Notes under the pieces: model-generated
Databases searched by the model: none
The model's input: only the letters and a program-made list of their open reading frames with translations
What the model was told of the DNA's origin: nothing
Position numbers and translations under genes: made by a program
DNA from: Flectonema sp. DT1601
Taxonomy: Eukaryota; Euglenozoa; Diplonemea; Diplonemida; Diplonemidae
DNA: 64,000 bases
Direction: 5' to 3'
Assembly: GCA_964019425.1 (NCBI GenBank)
Contig: OZ025792.1
Coordinates: 248,001-312,000, forward strand
In this document: piece by piece, positions 1-11,068 of the stretch
How positions within the stretch are numbered: position 1 is the first letter of the stretch
How the letters are laid out: each line of letters starts with the position of its first letter

Positions 1-471
1 GTTAGGCCTGGTTGCAATGAAAAGAGACCAACAATTGGTTTTGATAAAATCCCATATGTGCTGTCGAATAGGGGATTCGGGGGGGGCACGTACTACTAAC
101 TGAGGGGAGGTAAACTATTTTTGACCATATTATTAATAAAAGGAAGTTTTTTTGATCGACTTTTTTGTCGCAGCGTATCTTCAATCAGAAACTAACAATA
201 AATATTTAATTCCTATTTAAAATTGTAGAACACTATAATTTGGTTACCGAGACCTAAAGCACACTTCCTTCAAACTGATATGAGCTACCTGATGCACGGT
301 AAACACGAAGGGTGATACCCCAAGCAAGTGAAACTTACTTTTTTTTGATTTACAACTGCGGTACCGATCTCAAGTAACATTTATGTGTTTCAGTCATTTC
401 TTTTTTTTTTTTTTTTTTTTTTTTTCCAGGTTGGTGTTGAATTTTTAATTCTCTGACAGCGACGATAACAT
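1..471. other. Left flank, no gene seen
   Basis: No convincing coding stretch. It holds a long T run (about 401-425) just downstream of the CLP1 stop and the probable CLP1 3' untranslated region. A 60-codon open stretch at 2-184 on the minus strand has no family resemblance and is probably chance. Confidence 0.5.
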
Positions 472-2037
472 TCAGTCTATCGACTCAATCCACCTCAGAT
501 CACCAGCAACAAATAAAGTTGAGATCAATTCAACACCAGGAACAGGTATTAATAATACCATAGAACAAGCTTCTTCATTAACTGACAGTACTTTAGCAAA
601 ACCATAAACAGGACTTGACGCGGCAGTATCTTGATCAGGTGCTTGCGACAATGCTAAAATACTATGTTCTAACTGCTTCGAAGGTGTGATTTGGGTCACG
701 TCAGTTGCAGTCAACGTTGAGGCTTCACCGATTGGTAACAATCCTTGCTGTGGGTGATGTTATTTTGTAACCTGCTTGTTGAACACAACAACAACAACAA
801 CAACATGAAAAAAAATCCATACAATTTTATTAGAAAGGGAACCTCCAACCCTCACTATTGTTATTTTATCAAAATTAGGAACTTCAAAACGATGTGGGTG
901 GAGACGCATATGCGGCCAACCTGTTTATTTGTTGTAAAGAAGAGAGAGAAAAAAGTTTATTACAAAAATAGATCAACAGACTAACACACCATTGAAATAA
1001 GTAGAGAAGCGGGACCCACGTGTTCGCTCGCGATCTTTAGCTACGCAACCACCGCTGCGAGGGAGAAGATATACTTCTCCTTTACGGCCTTCACGACCTG
1101 CTGGAGAGGAGAGGAATGCGTGGCTCTTATCGTCACCAACAACAAGGACTGTGTTTATGTCGAATTGTTTTATCGCGTGGTTGATTTGCTTGGTTGTTAG
1201 ACCAGAACCAGATTTAACTATAACTCCACCACACTGAGCAAGTGGGTTAGCTTTCTGACGAGCATCTACTCGTTCTGCGAGAGTTGTAACAATATGACTG
1301 TAGAGATCTTCATTCTTTTCATCAACGGCAACACTTCCTAAAAATGAAACAGTTGGTGGGAATATTGAAAAGCCTTCATCAATAGGTACAGGCATATCAA
1401 TAGGAACGGCACCTATACTACCAGGTATACTTACAGTGTTATCATTCGGATCTATGTCTACGTATGTGAGTTGCCAGTCAAGTCTCGCAGCATAATTTAC
1501 AAGTATTTTAGCAATCGTGGCCTTACCGGAGTCAGGAGCTCCGCATATCAAGACACGAGGACCGTCCGGATCTTCTCCTTTTTCACTCCGTTCTTTCGCA
1601 GCCCGTCTTTGCACTTCAAGTTGGCTATGCAGTTTGGCGTAATTTTGCATCGATGATGACTGTGAAATGTACACGTTATCACCCTCCATTTTCTGAACTT
1701 CTACAACACATCCATGCCAAGTATATACCGCAGCGCTGGTACCTGGTAGGACATCATAGAAATTTCTGTTTTGTGTTTTTTCTTTTTTTTGAATTTTACA
1801 AATGAATTCTACACATTACTGAGACAATAATCATACCCAGGAGCCATTTCTGAACCTAATATTTCTGCAAACCTACCCGGCTCGGCGAGTAGTCGAATCT
1901 TAGCGGGGCTGGCTTTGTATGGCTGTTTTATTAAGATATCTTCTTTTTTTTTGCAAACAGTTTTTTTTTTACAACAACACAGAACCACTACATACCACTT
2001 CAAAGCGAAGCTCGTTTCCAGGCGGAACTGCCGTCAT
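472..2037 (-). CDS. CLP1: CLP1-like polynucleotide kinase / mRNA cleavage factor, 5 exons
   Basis: CLP1 acts in nuclear pre-mRNA 3'-end cleavage (CF II) and in some lineages is an RNA 5'-OH kinase. I read five exons joined in frame by GT-AG introns: 2037-1996, 1922-1837, 1765-990, 920-843 and 743-472, giving about 417 residues, close to human CLP1 (425). The N-terminal domain begins MTAVPPGNELRFEV and continues to a YTWHGC stretch typical of the family. The P-loop is degenerate in appearance (GAPDSGKAT) but keeps GK. YVDIDPNDNTVSIPG matches the family's YVELDVGQGSVSIPG, and the C-terminal domain ends at the ESID stop. Introns are 69-99 bases. The last acceptor (CAAG) is the least certain junction. 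A pyrimidine-rich run and AAG sit 14 bases before the ATG. First position in the array read last by transcription; no functional link to neighbours is visible. Confidence 0.88.
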
Positions 2038-2221
2038 GTTGTTATTATATTCTTGTTAATAAAGGCGGAAGGGGTCAAATGACTTCCTATTTTTCCCTCC
2101 CTCTTAGAGATGAAATAAAATGAAGAAAATACTTAACTTTGTAAATCTGACATTGTTTTCTAACAGCGTAAGTGACTGAGACTACATAAGATTCGCAATT
2201 CTATAAAGAAAGCTGTTTTGC

Positions 2222-4438
2222 TCACCAGCGGTTTCGAAACCGAAACCAATGAGATAATTTTATAAAATAAACATGAAGCAGCTGATTTCTCACTAAGCTG
2301 TGTAAAGATAGCATCTTCAATGAGATTACCGACCACTGCAGTAGCCTATCAAAATATTTTTTGTAAAGATAAGAAGCACAGACTTGTATTCGCATTCGAC
2401 CTAACAAAGACTGCCTCCGAGATAGAATTCCTCTCTGTGAGAACTTAACCAGTCTCTGAAAGTATACATTGAGAATACGAATTACTGCAGTATTCGCAAA
2501 CGACGAGCTAACCATTCTGAATGATGATTTTTTAACACTGCGAATTGCATATTTTCGCAGCCTTTCATAACAGCGTGTCAGTACCTTAATGGTGTTAACT
2601 ACTTTGATATATCGAACGTAATTCTGTCTTGACATACTTTTATTAAACCAAAAGGTCAACTGATCCCAGAGCTGTCTTAGTCGTTTCTGAGCAGTTGACC
2701 GTAATAATAAAGTTGACAAGAATTCTAAATATATCCGAGCAGTAACCCGTTGCAGTGATATATATCTCTTATGTTGAGGTAGTTTGCTGTAGTTGGGAAT
2801 GGTTTGGGATTTTTTCCCGTTTAAATGAATCGCATAAATAAGATTGTACTCTTTGTTAGTCATACGCGGATTCTCTAAAGCTGACTTTAAGTTACTCAAC
2901 ACGTGAGTTCTTTGTTTCGTAATCAGTGTGCGTGGAGGAACAAACAAAGAAACTGTTTCTAAAACTTGTGCTACTTTGTCTTTCCAGTTTAGAGTTGGTA
3001 TGACTAATCCCTGACAACATAAGGCATACTTCCATGAGGCTGCTCGTTGTTGTCGAAGTGCCTCACCATGTAGATATCTCTCAGCATGTAGTAATTTATC
3101 TGAAGTGTCTCCAGTTGGTTTTTCTGTTGTATTTATAAGTGTTTTTGACATAATTTTGTGTGATCGCTCACGTTCTGTCCCTGTGACAATAATACTTCTT
3201 ATCGTCTGCATGTGTGAAGCTTCTTGTACCCCAGCAGTAATCAATAGCTTGCCAAAAGAGTTTCCTTCAATTGGTTCTTCAAGATGCTTATATTTGCTTC
3301 GTTCTTCACCTTCACCATTATCAGGTTGGTTACTGCATTGATCGTTACTAGTAGCTGCTTCTAATCTTTTGTCATCATTGAGAATCCCAACACTACTTGT
3401 AGAGATGCTTATTTCAGAAGACTTCTTCGTACTATTTATTTCCGCAGTATTTGTGAAAGCTGTCAGATTGATCGCAGAGCCTACATTAATAGGGTTCGGT
3501 TGATCACCAGAAGAGCTATTTCGTTCGAGATTTTCAATAGCCAAAGCCTTCTGGTGAGGATGATGCTCGCTAGCAACTGATGGAATGCCTAACAATGATT
3601 TATAACTACAACAAGGTTGGAAATCATGTGGTGATGTGACACTCACCCCCGATTTGAAGCTCGTATGTGTTTCTGGTATTTGGTGTAGTAGTGCTGGTTG
3701 ATTTGCGACTACTATGGAAGCTGATAATCCAGTCAAACGTAAAGCTCTTGAAACTCTAGAAACATAGTCTGGTGACATCCCAGTGATAGGCAAACTGTCG
3801 TGTGGTTGATTATCCTCAAAAAGGTGTAAATGAGATACGAAAAACGGAGACAACAGAGGATGGGTTGTGGGCCCGACGTTTGGGTCGGATATTAAAATCG
3901 ATTGAGTTGAAAAAACGTAGCGAAAATCATCAATCAAAGCCGAAGGGTAACATCTTCCTCTAAAATAAACGACGAATGGAAAACAAAATCCATTCCTCCA
4001 AATTTGAACGGCTTCAACTACTCTACAGGCAGCTGTTTGCATATCCATAAGACACTTTCGGATATCAATACGAGAACTAACACAGTCAGCAATCCCAATC
4101 TCTTGTCGCAATGATATTCGACGTTGTAATGTAAGAAATATCTTCGTGTAAATCTTTACTTCGTTGACAACGGATCGCTTTAATTTAATTTGATTTTGTA
4201 TAAATGATTGTAAGGACAAAAGGCTTTGAAGTGTTTCCGTATTGTACAACAATAAATATTTCTCATACAGCCATAGATCTGCTGCTGTAATCTCACAGTC
4301 TACGGAGAGTTGTCGAATTGCCTGACGAATGTTGTCAATCTTTATACGAAGAGCTTGACATTCAGTTGTTCGAAGTTCAAGTTGTTTGCTATTTATCGTC
4401 ACACGTTGACGTCGTAAAAAGTCAACTGGGGAACCCAT
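2222..4438 (-). CDS. SFI1-like helical-repeat protein
   Basis: Single open frame of 738 residues starting MGSPVDFLRRQRV. The N-terminal 150 residues look alpha-helical. The middle (about 250-470) is Ser/Thr/Asn-rich and probably disordered. The last 230 residues contain spaced aromatic units such as QLWDQLTFWFNKS, YFQRLVKFSQR, YFDRLLQWSVIS and YFIKLSHWFRFRNR. These resemble the repeated L-x(7)-F-x-x-W units of SFI1 and related centrin-binding proteins of centrioles and basal bodies. Similar aromatic-repeat proteins are common in flagellated protists. Function at a basal body is inference; no enzyme motif is seen. It is not certain that the first ATG is the true start, but a pyrimidine tract ending in AG lies about 10 bases upstream of it. 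Confidence 0.6.
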   Translation of the reverse strand: MGSPVDFLRRQRVTINSKQLELRTTECQALRIKIDNIRQAIRQLSVDCEITAADLWLYEKYLLLYNTETLQSLLSLQSFIQNQIKLKRSVVNEVKIYTKIFLTLQRRISLRQEIGIADCVSSRIDIRKCLMDMQTAACRVVEAVQIWRNGFCFPFVVYFRGRCYPSALIDDFRYVFSTQSILISDPNVGPTTHPLLSPFFVSHLHLFEDNQPHDSLPITGMSPDYVSRVSRALRLTGLSASIVVANQPALLHQIPETHTSFKSGVSVTSPHDFQPCCSYKSLLGIPSVASEHHPHQKALAIENLERNSSSGDQPNPINVGSAINLTAFTNTAEINSTKKSSEISISTSSVGILNDDKRLEAATSNDQCSNQPDNGEGEERSKYKHLEEPIEGNSFGKLLITAGVQEASHMQTIRSIIVTGTERERSHKIMSKTLINTTEKPTGDTSDKLLHAERYLHGEALRQQRAASWKYALCCQGLVIPTLNWKDKVAQVLETVSLFVPPRTLITKQRTHVLSNLKSALENPRMTNKEYNLIYAIHLNGKKSQTIPNYSKLPQHKRYISLQRVTARIYLEFLSTLLLRSTAQKRLRQLWDQLTFWFNKSMSRQNYVRYIKVVNTIKVLTRCYERLRKYAIRSVKKSSFRMVSSSFANTAVIRILNVYFQRLVKFSQRGILSRRQSLLGRMRIQVCASYLYKKYFDRLLQWSVISLKMLSLHSLVRNQLLHVYFIKLSHWFRFRNRW

Positions 4439-4923
4439 CGATGTTGTCTTACGTCATCCATATCAGAAGGGAACTCTTTTGTTTCACTGGATTAAGTAAA
4501 TAGTTAATAAAGCTTTGTGTGATTAAATAAAACTTTTTTCATTAAAGCTGTGCACCTAAAAACAACACCTCACGTTGGACAACTTTCACGTCACGAAGAA
4601 AAAAAGTTAAAGAAGAAAAAGTTCAGTTTTTGCGATTGCTTTTTGGCATTTTATTTTTTATTGCTTTTTTTTTTTTTTTTTTTTTTTGACAACACTTTCT
4701 CACGACACGTACTTGCTAGGTTAGTAGGCATCTCAGAGAATACAATTCACATCACATGTATCTTATGAAAACACTTCTGTGATTTATAATTCAAAGAGGA
4801 ATCCAAGCAGAGGTGTCGCTACTAAAATGTTTTTCATTTCTCTTTTTACAAAAAAAAAAAAGAAACGGCATCATGAAAATCACTACTCCATTAGTAAGAA
4901 TATAGTAGAAGTGTATTTTCTGT

Positions 4924-4964
<41 letters not shown>

Positions 4965-5979
4965 GTATGTATTTTTTTTGTTTGATTTACAAAGTGTCAG
5001 CCAATTCGATAATCGTGAGACACTCACAAGAGTACTGAACCAGCTGATATATTTACGCTCGAATGGGGGGGGTTAACTGTTCGATTTTTGTACGTAAAAT
5101 ACAAATGTATTGTATCATAAACAACATAACGATAATAACATTAGTTCTGAGATACAGAGCTCGAATGGAGGGGGGGGAAACCAAAAAAGATCGCAGTACA
5201 AAAAAAAAAAAAAAAAAAAAAGAAAAGCAGTCATCCCCATAACAGAAATAGTTAGTGATTGTTATTATTGCGGGAGGATATCACAAAATAAATAAATAAT
5301 CAAATATCTAGAATTGGGAGGTTGAACCCCCCCCCAGAAGATTTATTTTGATATTAATTATTTATATTTAAAAGTTTACAGTTTTGACGTTAGATTACAT
5401 CGCATATTTCAGATAAAACTATAAAAAAAAAGAAAAAAAGATTTAGTCGGAATGTGATACTCAAAGAACGAGATGAACTTGGTACTTTAAAGTGTCACAA
5501 AGTAAATTTATAAATTGAAAAGAGGAAAGAAAGGAGAGAATCAATACCGAGTCACGCATTAATTTCAAAGAATTAACGCTACTAAATATTTGAAGAAAAA
5601 AAAAAGTTCATTTCATTTCTATTTGTTCTTCTTTCCGTGAATAAATCACTGTTGGGTAGTCACGAAAAACACACCAAAAACGGTGCAGAAAGGGGGACTT
5701 GGATAAATAAATCAAGGGGGAGAGGTACAAAGAAAACTGGCAAATAAAAAAAAAAGAAAGATAAAAAATAATAATTATAATCGAAAAATCATATTTAATT
5801 CGATCTCGGAAAAACACCACCAATGAATAGTGGCTTGACTGCCTGCGTGGTTAGAGCATGGCTATCTGTGAAATCTATATTGTATATTTTTTTTATTGTA
5901 AAGTACTAAACTCATATGACCGATTATTCTACGTTAGAACATGTTCATCAACTGTTCATTAATTACTATTTCGATAAAT
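4439..5979. other. Intergenic, homopolymer-rich, no gene seen
   Basis: About 1.5 kb between two minus-strand genes. It holds long T runs (about 4669-4687 and 4928-4960), an A run (about 5201-5221), and G/C runs of 7-10 bases. Open stretches here are short and low in complexity. A D-arm-like stretch near 5850 does not fold into a tRNA. Confidence 0.55.
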
Positions 5980-8964
5980 TCAAATCAGCTTAGTGAAATC
6001 AACGTAAGCAGACTCAGTAGCTCTGAGAAGAGTTTTTTCAGTTGTTGGATCTTTAATGTGGATTTCCCCTCTAAGACCATAAACAACTCCAGTCTTTGGA
6101 TCAACCAACGCAAACAGTTTTGCTTCTTCTTTAGAGTCGTCAAGTTGCACTTCAGACTTTCCTTCTTTCTTTGCTTGATAACCAATTTCTTTTAAAGTGT
6201 TGGCGTATGTGTATGAAACAGATCCCGGAATAGATCTGTAGCTTGTTGATATTCTGATGTAGAAGTGTTCTGCTCCTTCTTTTTCTCTACTGCAGATAAC
6301 ATAGAAACGTTCCAAAGTTAACGGATTATCAACTGATAACCATAACTGACAATCACAATCAGAACCAATTCCATCGTATCCACTACTTGATCCATCCTTC
6401 TCTAAGTCTGCTACAGCATCTTCGTATGTCGGGTAAGCACTTGAAAGGGGAACGTTGCTGTGCTCAAATTCAATTTGAAGTGTCTTTCCAGCATCGTCTT
6501 TAAAGTTAACACGACACTGAACAATACCTGACTGCAAGCAGTCAATTTTAGATAAGAATCCATGATGTAATCTTGTTCTCATCTCAGTACCATTGTACAT
6601 TACAACTCCTTCAAGTACTTGACGGCCAGTGAAGTGAAGTTCAACAGTTTCGTGAGAGTTAACTTCGAAAGTGGACATGTCTTCGATTGTTTGAATGTCA
6701 ACACGTCCGTTGTAAGTTCGTGAAGGGATACCAACAACAGTGTCTCTTCCTTGTTTGGTTACGAATCGACACCATTCTCCCTTTCCATTTTTATATTCCG
6801 AGTAGAATTCCGTAACTGCTATTCTCTTATCACTCGGATTTGTAATACAATACTTTGGAGAAGTGATTGACTGAAAGCTGACAGCAGGATCTCTATAACC
6901 ACTGTTAGTAGCTCTAGGTTCACCAACTGGTTTAATCTGAAGAACAGAATCACCTGTTGCAGTGTATGAGTCACCCTTCTTACAGTCAGGTTTTGTCTTT
7001 AATGAAAGTACGCTGGCTACTTCTCTGTCGCCTTCAAATTCACTCTTTGGGAGAGAGTATTTTGAAGTGTCTGGTGGACCCTCGACGGGGATTTTAATTG
7101 ATTCGATCTCCCCCTTCTCAAACTGAGGTCCTCTAAGTTTGAATTTGATAATCCTCTCTTCAGGAACAGTATTTTGCGTTACCTTCACTGACAACCTGAC
7201 TCCTGTTACTTTATCTCCTGTAAGTATCCAGTGGGCCTGGGCGTACCAAGGCTCTTCTAAGAGGTCGACTTCTCCTTGTGGTTCTCTGTGAATGAGTGTG
7301 TCTACTTCACCTTTAGCAACCATGGCTCCTAATTTTGCGATTTCTGGTGCTGTTAATCCGAGACCCCAAACAGGTGGAGCCTCTTCATGTGAGTAGTTTG
7401 CAACTTTCTGCTCTGTGTCGTAAAACTTTAATAAAAGGAGCTGCTTACGGTCTGGGTCTTCGTAAGCACCGAGTTCACTGAGTCCAATTTGGATTGACTT
7501 TTGTGCGTTGCAGACCTGACCCTTTGCTGTGCGGTCCCAGTCGAAACCTTTCAAGTGCTCCCAGTAGTGTTCATATCTTCGATCTCTATCATATCCGTGA
7601 TCCTTACGACGAATCCATTCATCGAATGCTTCCAGTGCTTGGAGTGTTTCCTTCTTTACTGACTTCTGTTCATTACCTTCACTTACAGCTGCAGTAGCCA
7701 CAAGTAAACCTAACTTGTAAAGTGGCCTTGCTGACACTTCTGGTGATGCAGGCACATCAATCCCGAGAGCTTCTGCATTTTGCTTCAACTTGTTCTTCGC
7801 AAACTCAAACGGATTCTGGACCAGACCCATTGGCTCTAATTCTTTACTACGTACTTGAAGACGGAGTAATAAATCCATTTGAGCCTCAAGTTGCATTCTC
7901 AGATCAGATTTCTTTGTCGCGTCGTTCTCTGATGCGAAGGCCATTCGATTACGATCGATGTGAGCTTCGAGATCCTTGAGTTTGTTATTGATTTGATCAG
8001 TACGCTTGATTGCAGAAGATATAGCGGCCTTGACCTGAGGTAAATTGGAACTGTGTTTTAACACTTGTTCTACAGCAAGGTCTGGTTCTGTGAGATACAG
8101 AGTTAAGACCGCATCCTCGATATTTACGAAATAGGATTCTTCAAGTGGGTACTTCAACAAGTTTAATATTGCTAACAAAGAGTGTCCGCGCAGTTGATGA
8201 GAATTTTCACCCTTCTGAGCATGGAGATTATCCATCAGTTTCCCAAACGCTATACTCCTCAACCCTGAAGTCTCCTTCACTAACGTTGATAAACAACTAG
8301 TAGCTGCACACTGAAGGGTCCAGTCTGATGAATGTGTCTCACAGAATTCCTCCATTGCCGTGAGGCGTTCTCTGCGTTTGTCGTAACCTTTTGAAGCAAG
8401 AATGGTTTTTTGTAAATATTCTAAAAAAAGAAATCTGGTGTACGCATCTTCAGTTACTAAACTGTTCACCTTTGTGAATGGAATCGTAGCGTCAGCTAAC
8501 ACCATTGATTTAATTTTCTTATCGACTGGTTTAGATACAACTTGAAGTAGACTCGTACACAACGACAATTGATGTTTCATAACAAAACTATCAAGGTGAG
8601 GTAACTTCGATAAAGAACGTTGAATGGTTTCGTAAGATGCCTCAACGTCTTTAAGGTTTTCTTTTGATCCAGAAAACCACATCTTGTGTAAGAATAATCT
8701 CGATACCGAGAGCATATCGCATCGTACACTCGGTTGAATTTCTTTCTCTGAAGCAGCTGCCTTGAGAAGCACTAGAAGAGGAGTCATCAGAGAGGTTGAC
8801 TTTTCCAAATTAATCTCTCGAAGAAGTGACATAGCTGTTGCTGTTCTTTCATGATACTCTCGTTCAACTGATTCAGCAATTACAACAACCGATCGATTAA
8901 CAGCTGAATCGACATCTAGAGAACCCTTCCTTTCTCTTATAGGACTACTACTACCACTTCCCAT
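5980..8964 (-). CDS. Unknown 994-residue protein, possible N-myristoylation signal
   Basis: I do not recognise this family. It is one uninterrupted frame of 994 codons starting MGSGSSSPIRERKGSLD. Gly2 followed by Ser6 fits the N-myristoylation pattern (MGxxxS), so membrane attachment is plausible. Residues about 20-440 are mainly helical and leucine-rich and could be a HEAT/ARM-like solenoid. Residues about 330-380 look coiled-coil-like. After about 540 the character changes to beta-rich sequence with many Val/Ile/Thr, ending with a segment rich in aromatic and acidic residues. No catalytic motif, signal peptide or membrane segment is visible. The ATG is preceded by pyrimidine-AG candidates about 23 and 36 bases upstream. 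High residue complexity and length leave no doubt it is coding. Confidence 0.85.
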   Translation of the reverse strand: MGSGSSSPIRERKGSLDVDSAVNRSVVVIAESVEREYHERTATAMSLLREINLEKSTSLMTPLLVLLKAAASEKEIQPSVRCDMLSVSRLFLHKMWFSGSKENLKDVEASYETIQRSLSKLPHLDSFVMKHQLSLCTSLLQVVSKPVDKKIKSMVLADATIPFTKVNSLVTEDAYTRFLFLEYLQKTILASKGYDKRRERLTAMEEFCETHSSDWTLQCAATSCLSTLVKETSGLRSIAFGKLMDNLHAQKGENSHQLRGHSLLAILNLLKYPLEESYFVNIEDAVLTLYLTEPDLAVEQVLKHSSNLPQVKAAISSAIKRTDQINNKLKDLEAHIDRNRMAFASENDATKKSDLRMQLEAQMDLLLRLQVRSKELEPMGLVQNPFEFAKNKLKQNAEALGIDVPASPEVSARPLYKLGLLVATAAVSEGNEQKSVKKETLQALEAFDEWIRRKDHGYDRDRRYEHYWEHLKGFDWDRTAKGQVCNAQKSIQIGLSELGAYEDPDRKQLLLLKFYDTEQKVANYSHEEAPPVWGLGLTAPEIAKLGAMVAKGEVDTLIHREPQGEVDLLEEPWYAQAHWILTGDKVTGVRLSVKVTQNTVPEERIIKFKLRGPQFEKGEIESIKIPVEGPPDTSKYSLPKSEFEGDREVASVLSLKTKPDCKKGDSYTATGDSVLQIKPVGEPRATNSGYRDPAVSFQSITSPKYCITNPSDKRIAVTEFYSEYKNGKGEWCRFVTKQGRDTVVGIPSRTYNGRVDIQTIEDMSTFEVNSHETVELHFTGRQVLEGVVMYNGTEMRTRLHHGFLSKIDCLQSGIVQCRVNFKDDAGKTLQIEFEHSNVPLSSAYPTYEDAVADLEKDGSSSGYDGIGSDCDCQLWLSVDNPLTLERFYVICSREKEGAEHFYIRISTSYRSIPGSVSYTYANTLKEIGYQAKKEGKSEVQLDDSKEEAKLFALVDPKTGVVYGLRGEIHIKDPTTEKTLLRATESAYVDFTKLI

Positions 8965-9359
8965 TGTTTTATTAGTTTTAAAAGGTCTGTTTGAACTGAC
9001 TGAGAGTAATTACTATAAAAAGGATGATCTGATCTAACCTACTCAACCTTAATCCATACGGTTTGGTTACAAGAAAAATTACAATATCAATAATCATACG
9101 GAAGAACACGCGTTGAGATATAAAAAAAAAAAAAAGGCACCTAACAATTTAGGATGCGAGAGTTAGTTGACAACCACGCCTGAGGGACCAAATAACTTTC
9201 ATTAACAGTGACGTTGTTCGAACGATTTTTCTTTTTTTTTTTTTTTTTGAAAAACCCAATAAAAACACACAAGAAAAGTCACATATATCATTGTACACAC
9301 GCCCTCATCAACGAGGTTTTCGTTCAATTTTGAAATAATAAGAAAACACAGCAGGGTAT
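8965..9359. other. Intergenic, no gene seen
   Basis: About 395 bases with an A run (about 9121-9135) and a T run (about 9231-9248). It probably contains the 5' end region of the 994-residue gene and the 3' end of the upstream hydrolase gene. Confidence 0.5.
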
Positions 9360-10484
9360 TTACCAACCTAACTTACCTGCGATGAAGGTATAGCCTGCAG
9401 CAGCAATTTCATTGTCTCCGGCGATGCTAGGATGACCACAGCAAGTGTTGTTACCAGAGAAGGAGGTTTGATCTAAGAAGTAAGCATGAACTCCTTGAAG
9501 ACGTACAAACGCTACAATTTCTCTAACCTGAAGGCAGTACAAGTTACTTATTGGACCACATGCAAGAAACCATTTCACAGATGAGCCGTAGCTTCTTGAT
9601 GTTGCCATTATCATAGAAGAATACTTAGTAACGAATTCTGTACAAAAACCATCCACACAATGCACACGATCATTAGTTCCGAGATTTATAACAACAGCAT
9701 GTGGAATCCAACTAGAGAACTTCCAGAGATGACCATCAACCGAGAGAAGAGTTCTCTTGTAGATGTCTGGCATAGTTACCGGACCAGGATTGTAATTACG
9801 CACTACACCGTAACCAGACCAAGCAGCAGTGTGGCAATCTGCTTTGGCACGTCTACATATTTGACTTGCCCAAGAATCATAAAAGGACTCAAGGGCAACA
9901 CCTTTACTTCCAGGAGTCTGTGTGTGACACATATTACAAAAACCTGCAGTTATGCTGTCACCTACAAACTCTATTCTACGAGGTGCTAATGGTGGAGGAG
10001 GGATAAAACGTCCGCTATCAATACTAACAGATGTTATTGTGATGTATGATTCTTGGGGGATGGCTGCATTCCATTCGGCTTCAGTTGATTTAAAGAAATT
10101 AATATAATTTTTATATCCGCTCCACACGTGTGCAATTGCGTACTTCGCAACGGTGTAGTTGGAGCTGGTTTCTGTTGAGATTCGATATGGTTGGCGTTTG
10201 CCGTTGACTTCGACTTCGAAGAAGTTTGGAGTGAAGTTCCTTGTGCTATTTATTACTCTGTCGTGTAACACCTTTAAGCTAACACTCACTTCTGTGGCTC
10301 CTTCAACACCAATTCGGATACTAACACCTGGAGCATCGAAACTGCTGCTGCCATCACCATGGCGTATATTTCTCCCAACAATTTGAATCAACGGATTATC
10401 TGCAGGAATCGTAGTAGACGTGTCTATTTCATTGCTTGAAGACACTACTGAAAAACAGATCAACAGTGTTATGGTAGCAAACAT
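9360..10484 (-). CDS. Secreted SGNH/GDSL hydrolase, CE2-esterase-like
   Basis: About 374 residues. I start it at the ATG at 10484 because the protein then begins with a signal peptide (MFATITLLICFSVVSSS); the longer frame upstream is low complexity and would spoil it. The N-terminal part (about 25-150) is beta-rich and matches the jelly-roll that precedes the hydrolase domain in carbohydrate esterase family 2. The SGNH blocks are all present: FVGDSITAG (nucleophile Ser), WSGYG (Gly), INLGTNDR (Asn) and CCGHPSIAGD (His). Likely reaction is deacetylation or ester cleavage of a glycan outside the cell or in the secretory pathway; substrate unknown. Several N-glycosylation sequons occur. A T-rich tract ending in TAG lies 14 bases before the ATG. 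Confidence 0.82.
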   Translation of the reverse strand: MFATITLLICFSVVSSSNEIDTSTTIPADNPLIQIVGRNIRHGDGSSSFDAPGVSIRIGVEGATEVSVSLKVLHDRVINSTRNFTPNFFEVEVNGKRQPYRISTETSSNYTVAKYAIAHVWSGYKNYINFFKSTEAEWNAAIPQESYITITSVSIDSGRFIPPPPLAPRRIEFVGDSITAGFCNMCHTQTPGSKGVALESFYDSWASQICRRAKADCHTAAWSGYGVVRNYNPGPVTMPDIYKRTLLSVDGHLWKFSSWIPHAVVINLGTNDRVHCVDGFCTEFVTKYSSMIMATSRSYGSSVKWFLACGPISNLYCLQVREIVAFVRLQGVHAYFLDQTSFSGNNTCCGHPSIAGDNEIAAAGYTFIAGKLGW

Positions 10485-10498
10485 CGTTAGGTGATGAC

Positions 10499-10535
10499 CT
10501 ATTTTTTTATAAAAAAAAATAAGATTGAAATACAA
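10499..10535 (-). promoter_or_regulatory. Candidate trans-splice acceptor, SGNH hydrolase gene
   Basis: On the coding strand a T-rich tract runs into TAG, leaving a 14-base leader before the ATG. Inferred from pattern only. Confidence 0.5.
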
Positions 10536-11068
10536 AAAAAATAAAAAAAAAATCAGGAATCAACATCACTATTCCTAACTTACTAACTGACTGATAACGT
10601 GTTCTTTTTTAACTAAGCAAGAGGATAGATAAATGGGTGTGATAAATACGTAACAAATATTTTTTTCTTTTTTTTTTTTTTTTTTTTTTTGTGTGTTTTC
10701 TTTTTTCTTTCTTTTCATATTTGATAAAACAGATTAGTTCTCCAGAATTGGTTTCATTTAAAAAGCCAATCAAATGAATAGAACTCCCTCCGATGTACGT
10801 AACAGAGTAATTTTTTTTTCTTTCCCTTTGAAGGGGTTTTGTTTTTGAGATCCCCCTGTTGTATTGAGGAGGCACAACAGTAGTTGACTTCACACAGGAA
10901 GTGAATGGCTGCACTAGCTAACTGTCAAAGGCCTCAGAGTTGGCTCTCCGTAGCGAGGTTTTTGCTTTTGCAGCAGCAGACTTGTCGTCATTACATTCGG
11001 TAGCCGTCATGATTGCTCGCAACTGAACTGATTCTTACTTACAGCGCCCTACGAGATGACAAAACATT
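10536..11068. other. Intergenic, no gene seen
   Basis: Contains a long T run (about 10670-10690) and other homopolymers. A 101-codon open stretch on the minus strand (10609-10914) is Lys-rich low-complexity sequence and has no convincing start, so I do not call it. Confidence 0.5.

Noticed and set aside
5840-5880. tRNA-like D-arm (TGGTTAGAGCA)
   Set aside because: No T-arm or matching acceptor stem follows within tRNA length.
7494-7979. Plus-strand open frames inside the 994-residue gene and many similar ones in other genes
   Set aside because: They are antisense shadows with no independent start signal or family resemblance.
5980-8964. Considered coatomer or adaptin-type solenoid
   Set aside because: No characteristic motifs and the beta-rich C-terminal half does not match; left unknown.
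10609-10914. 101-codon minus-strand frame
   Set aside because: Lys-rich homopolymer sequence, unlikely protein.
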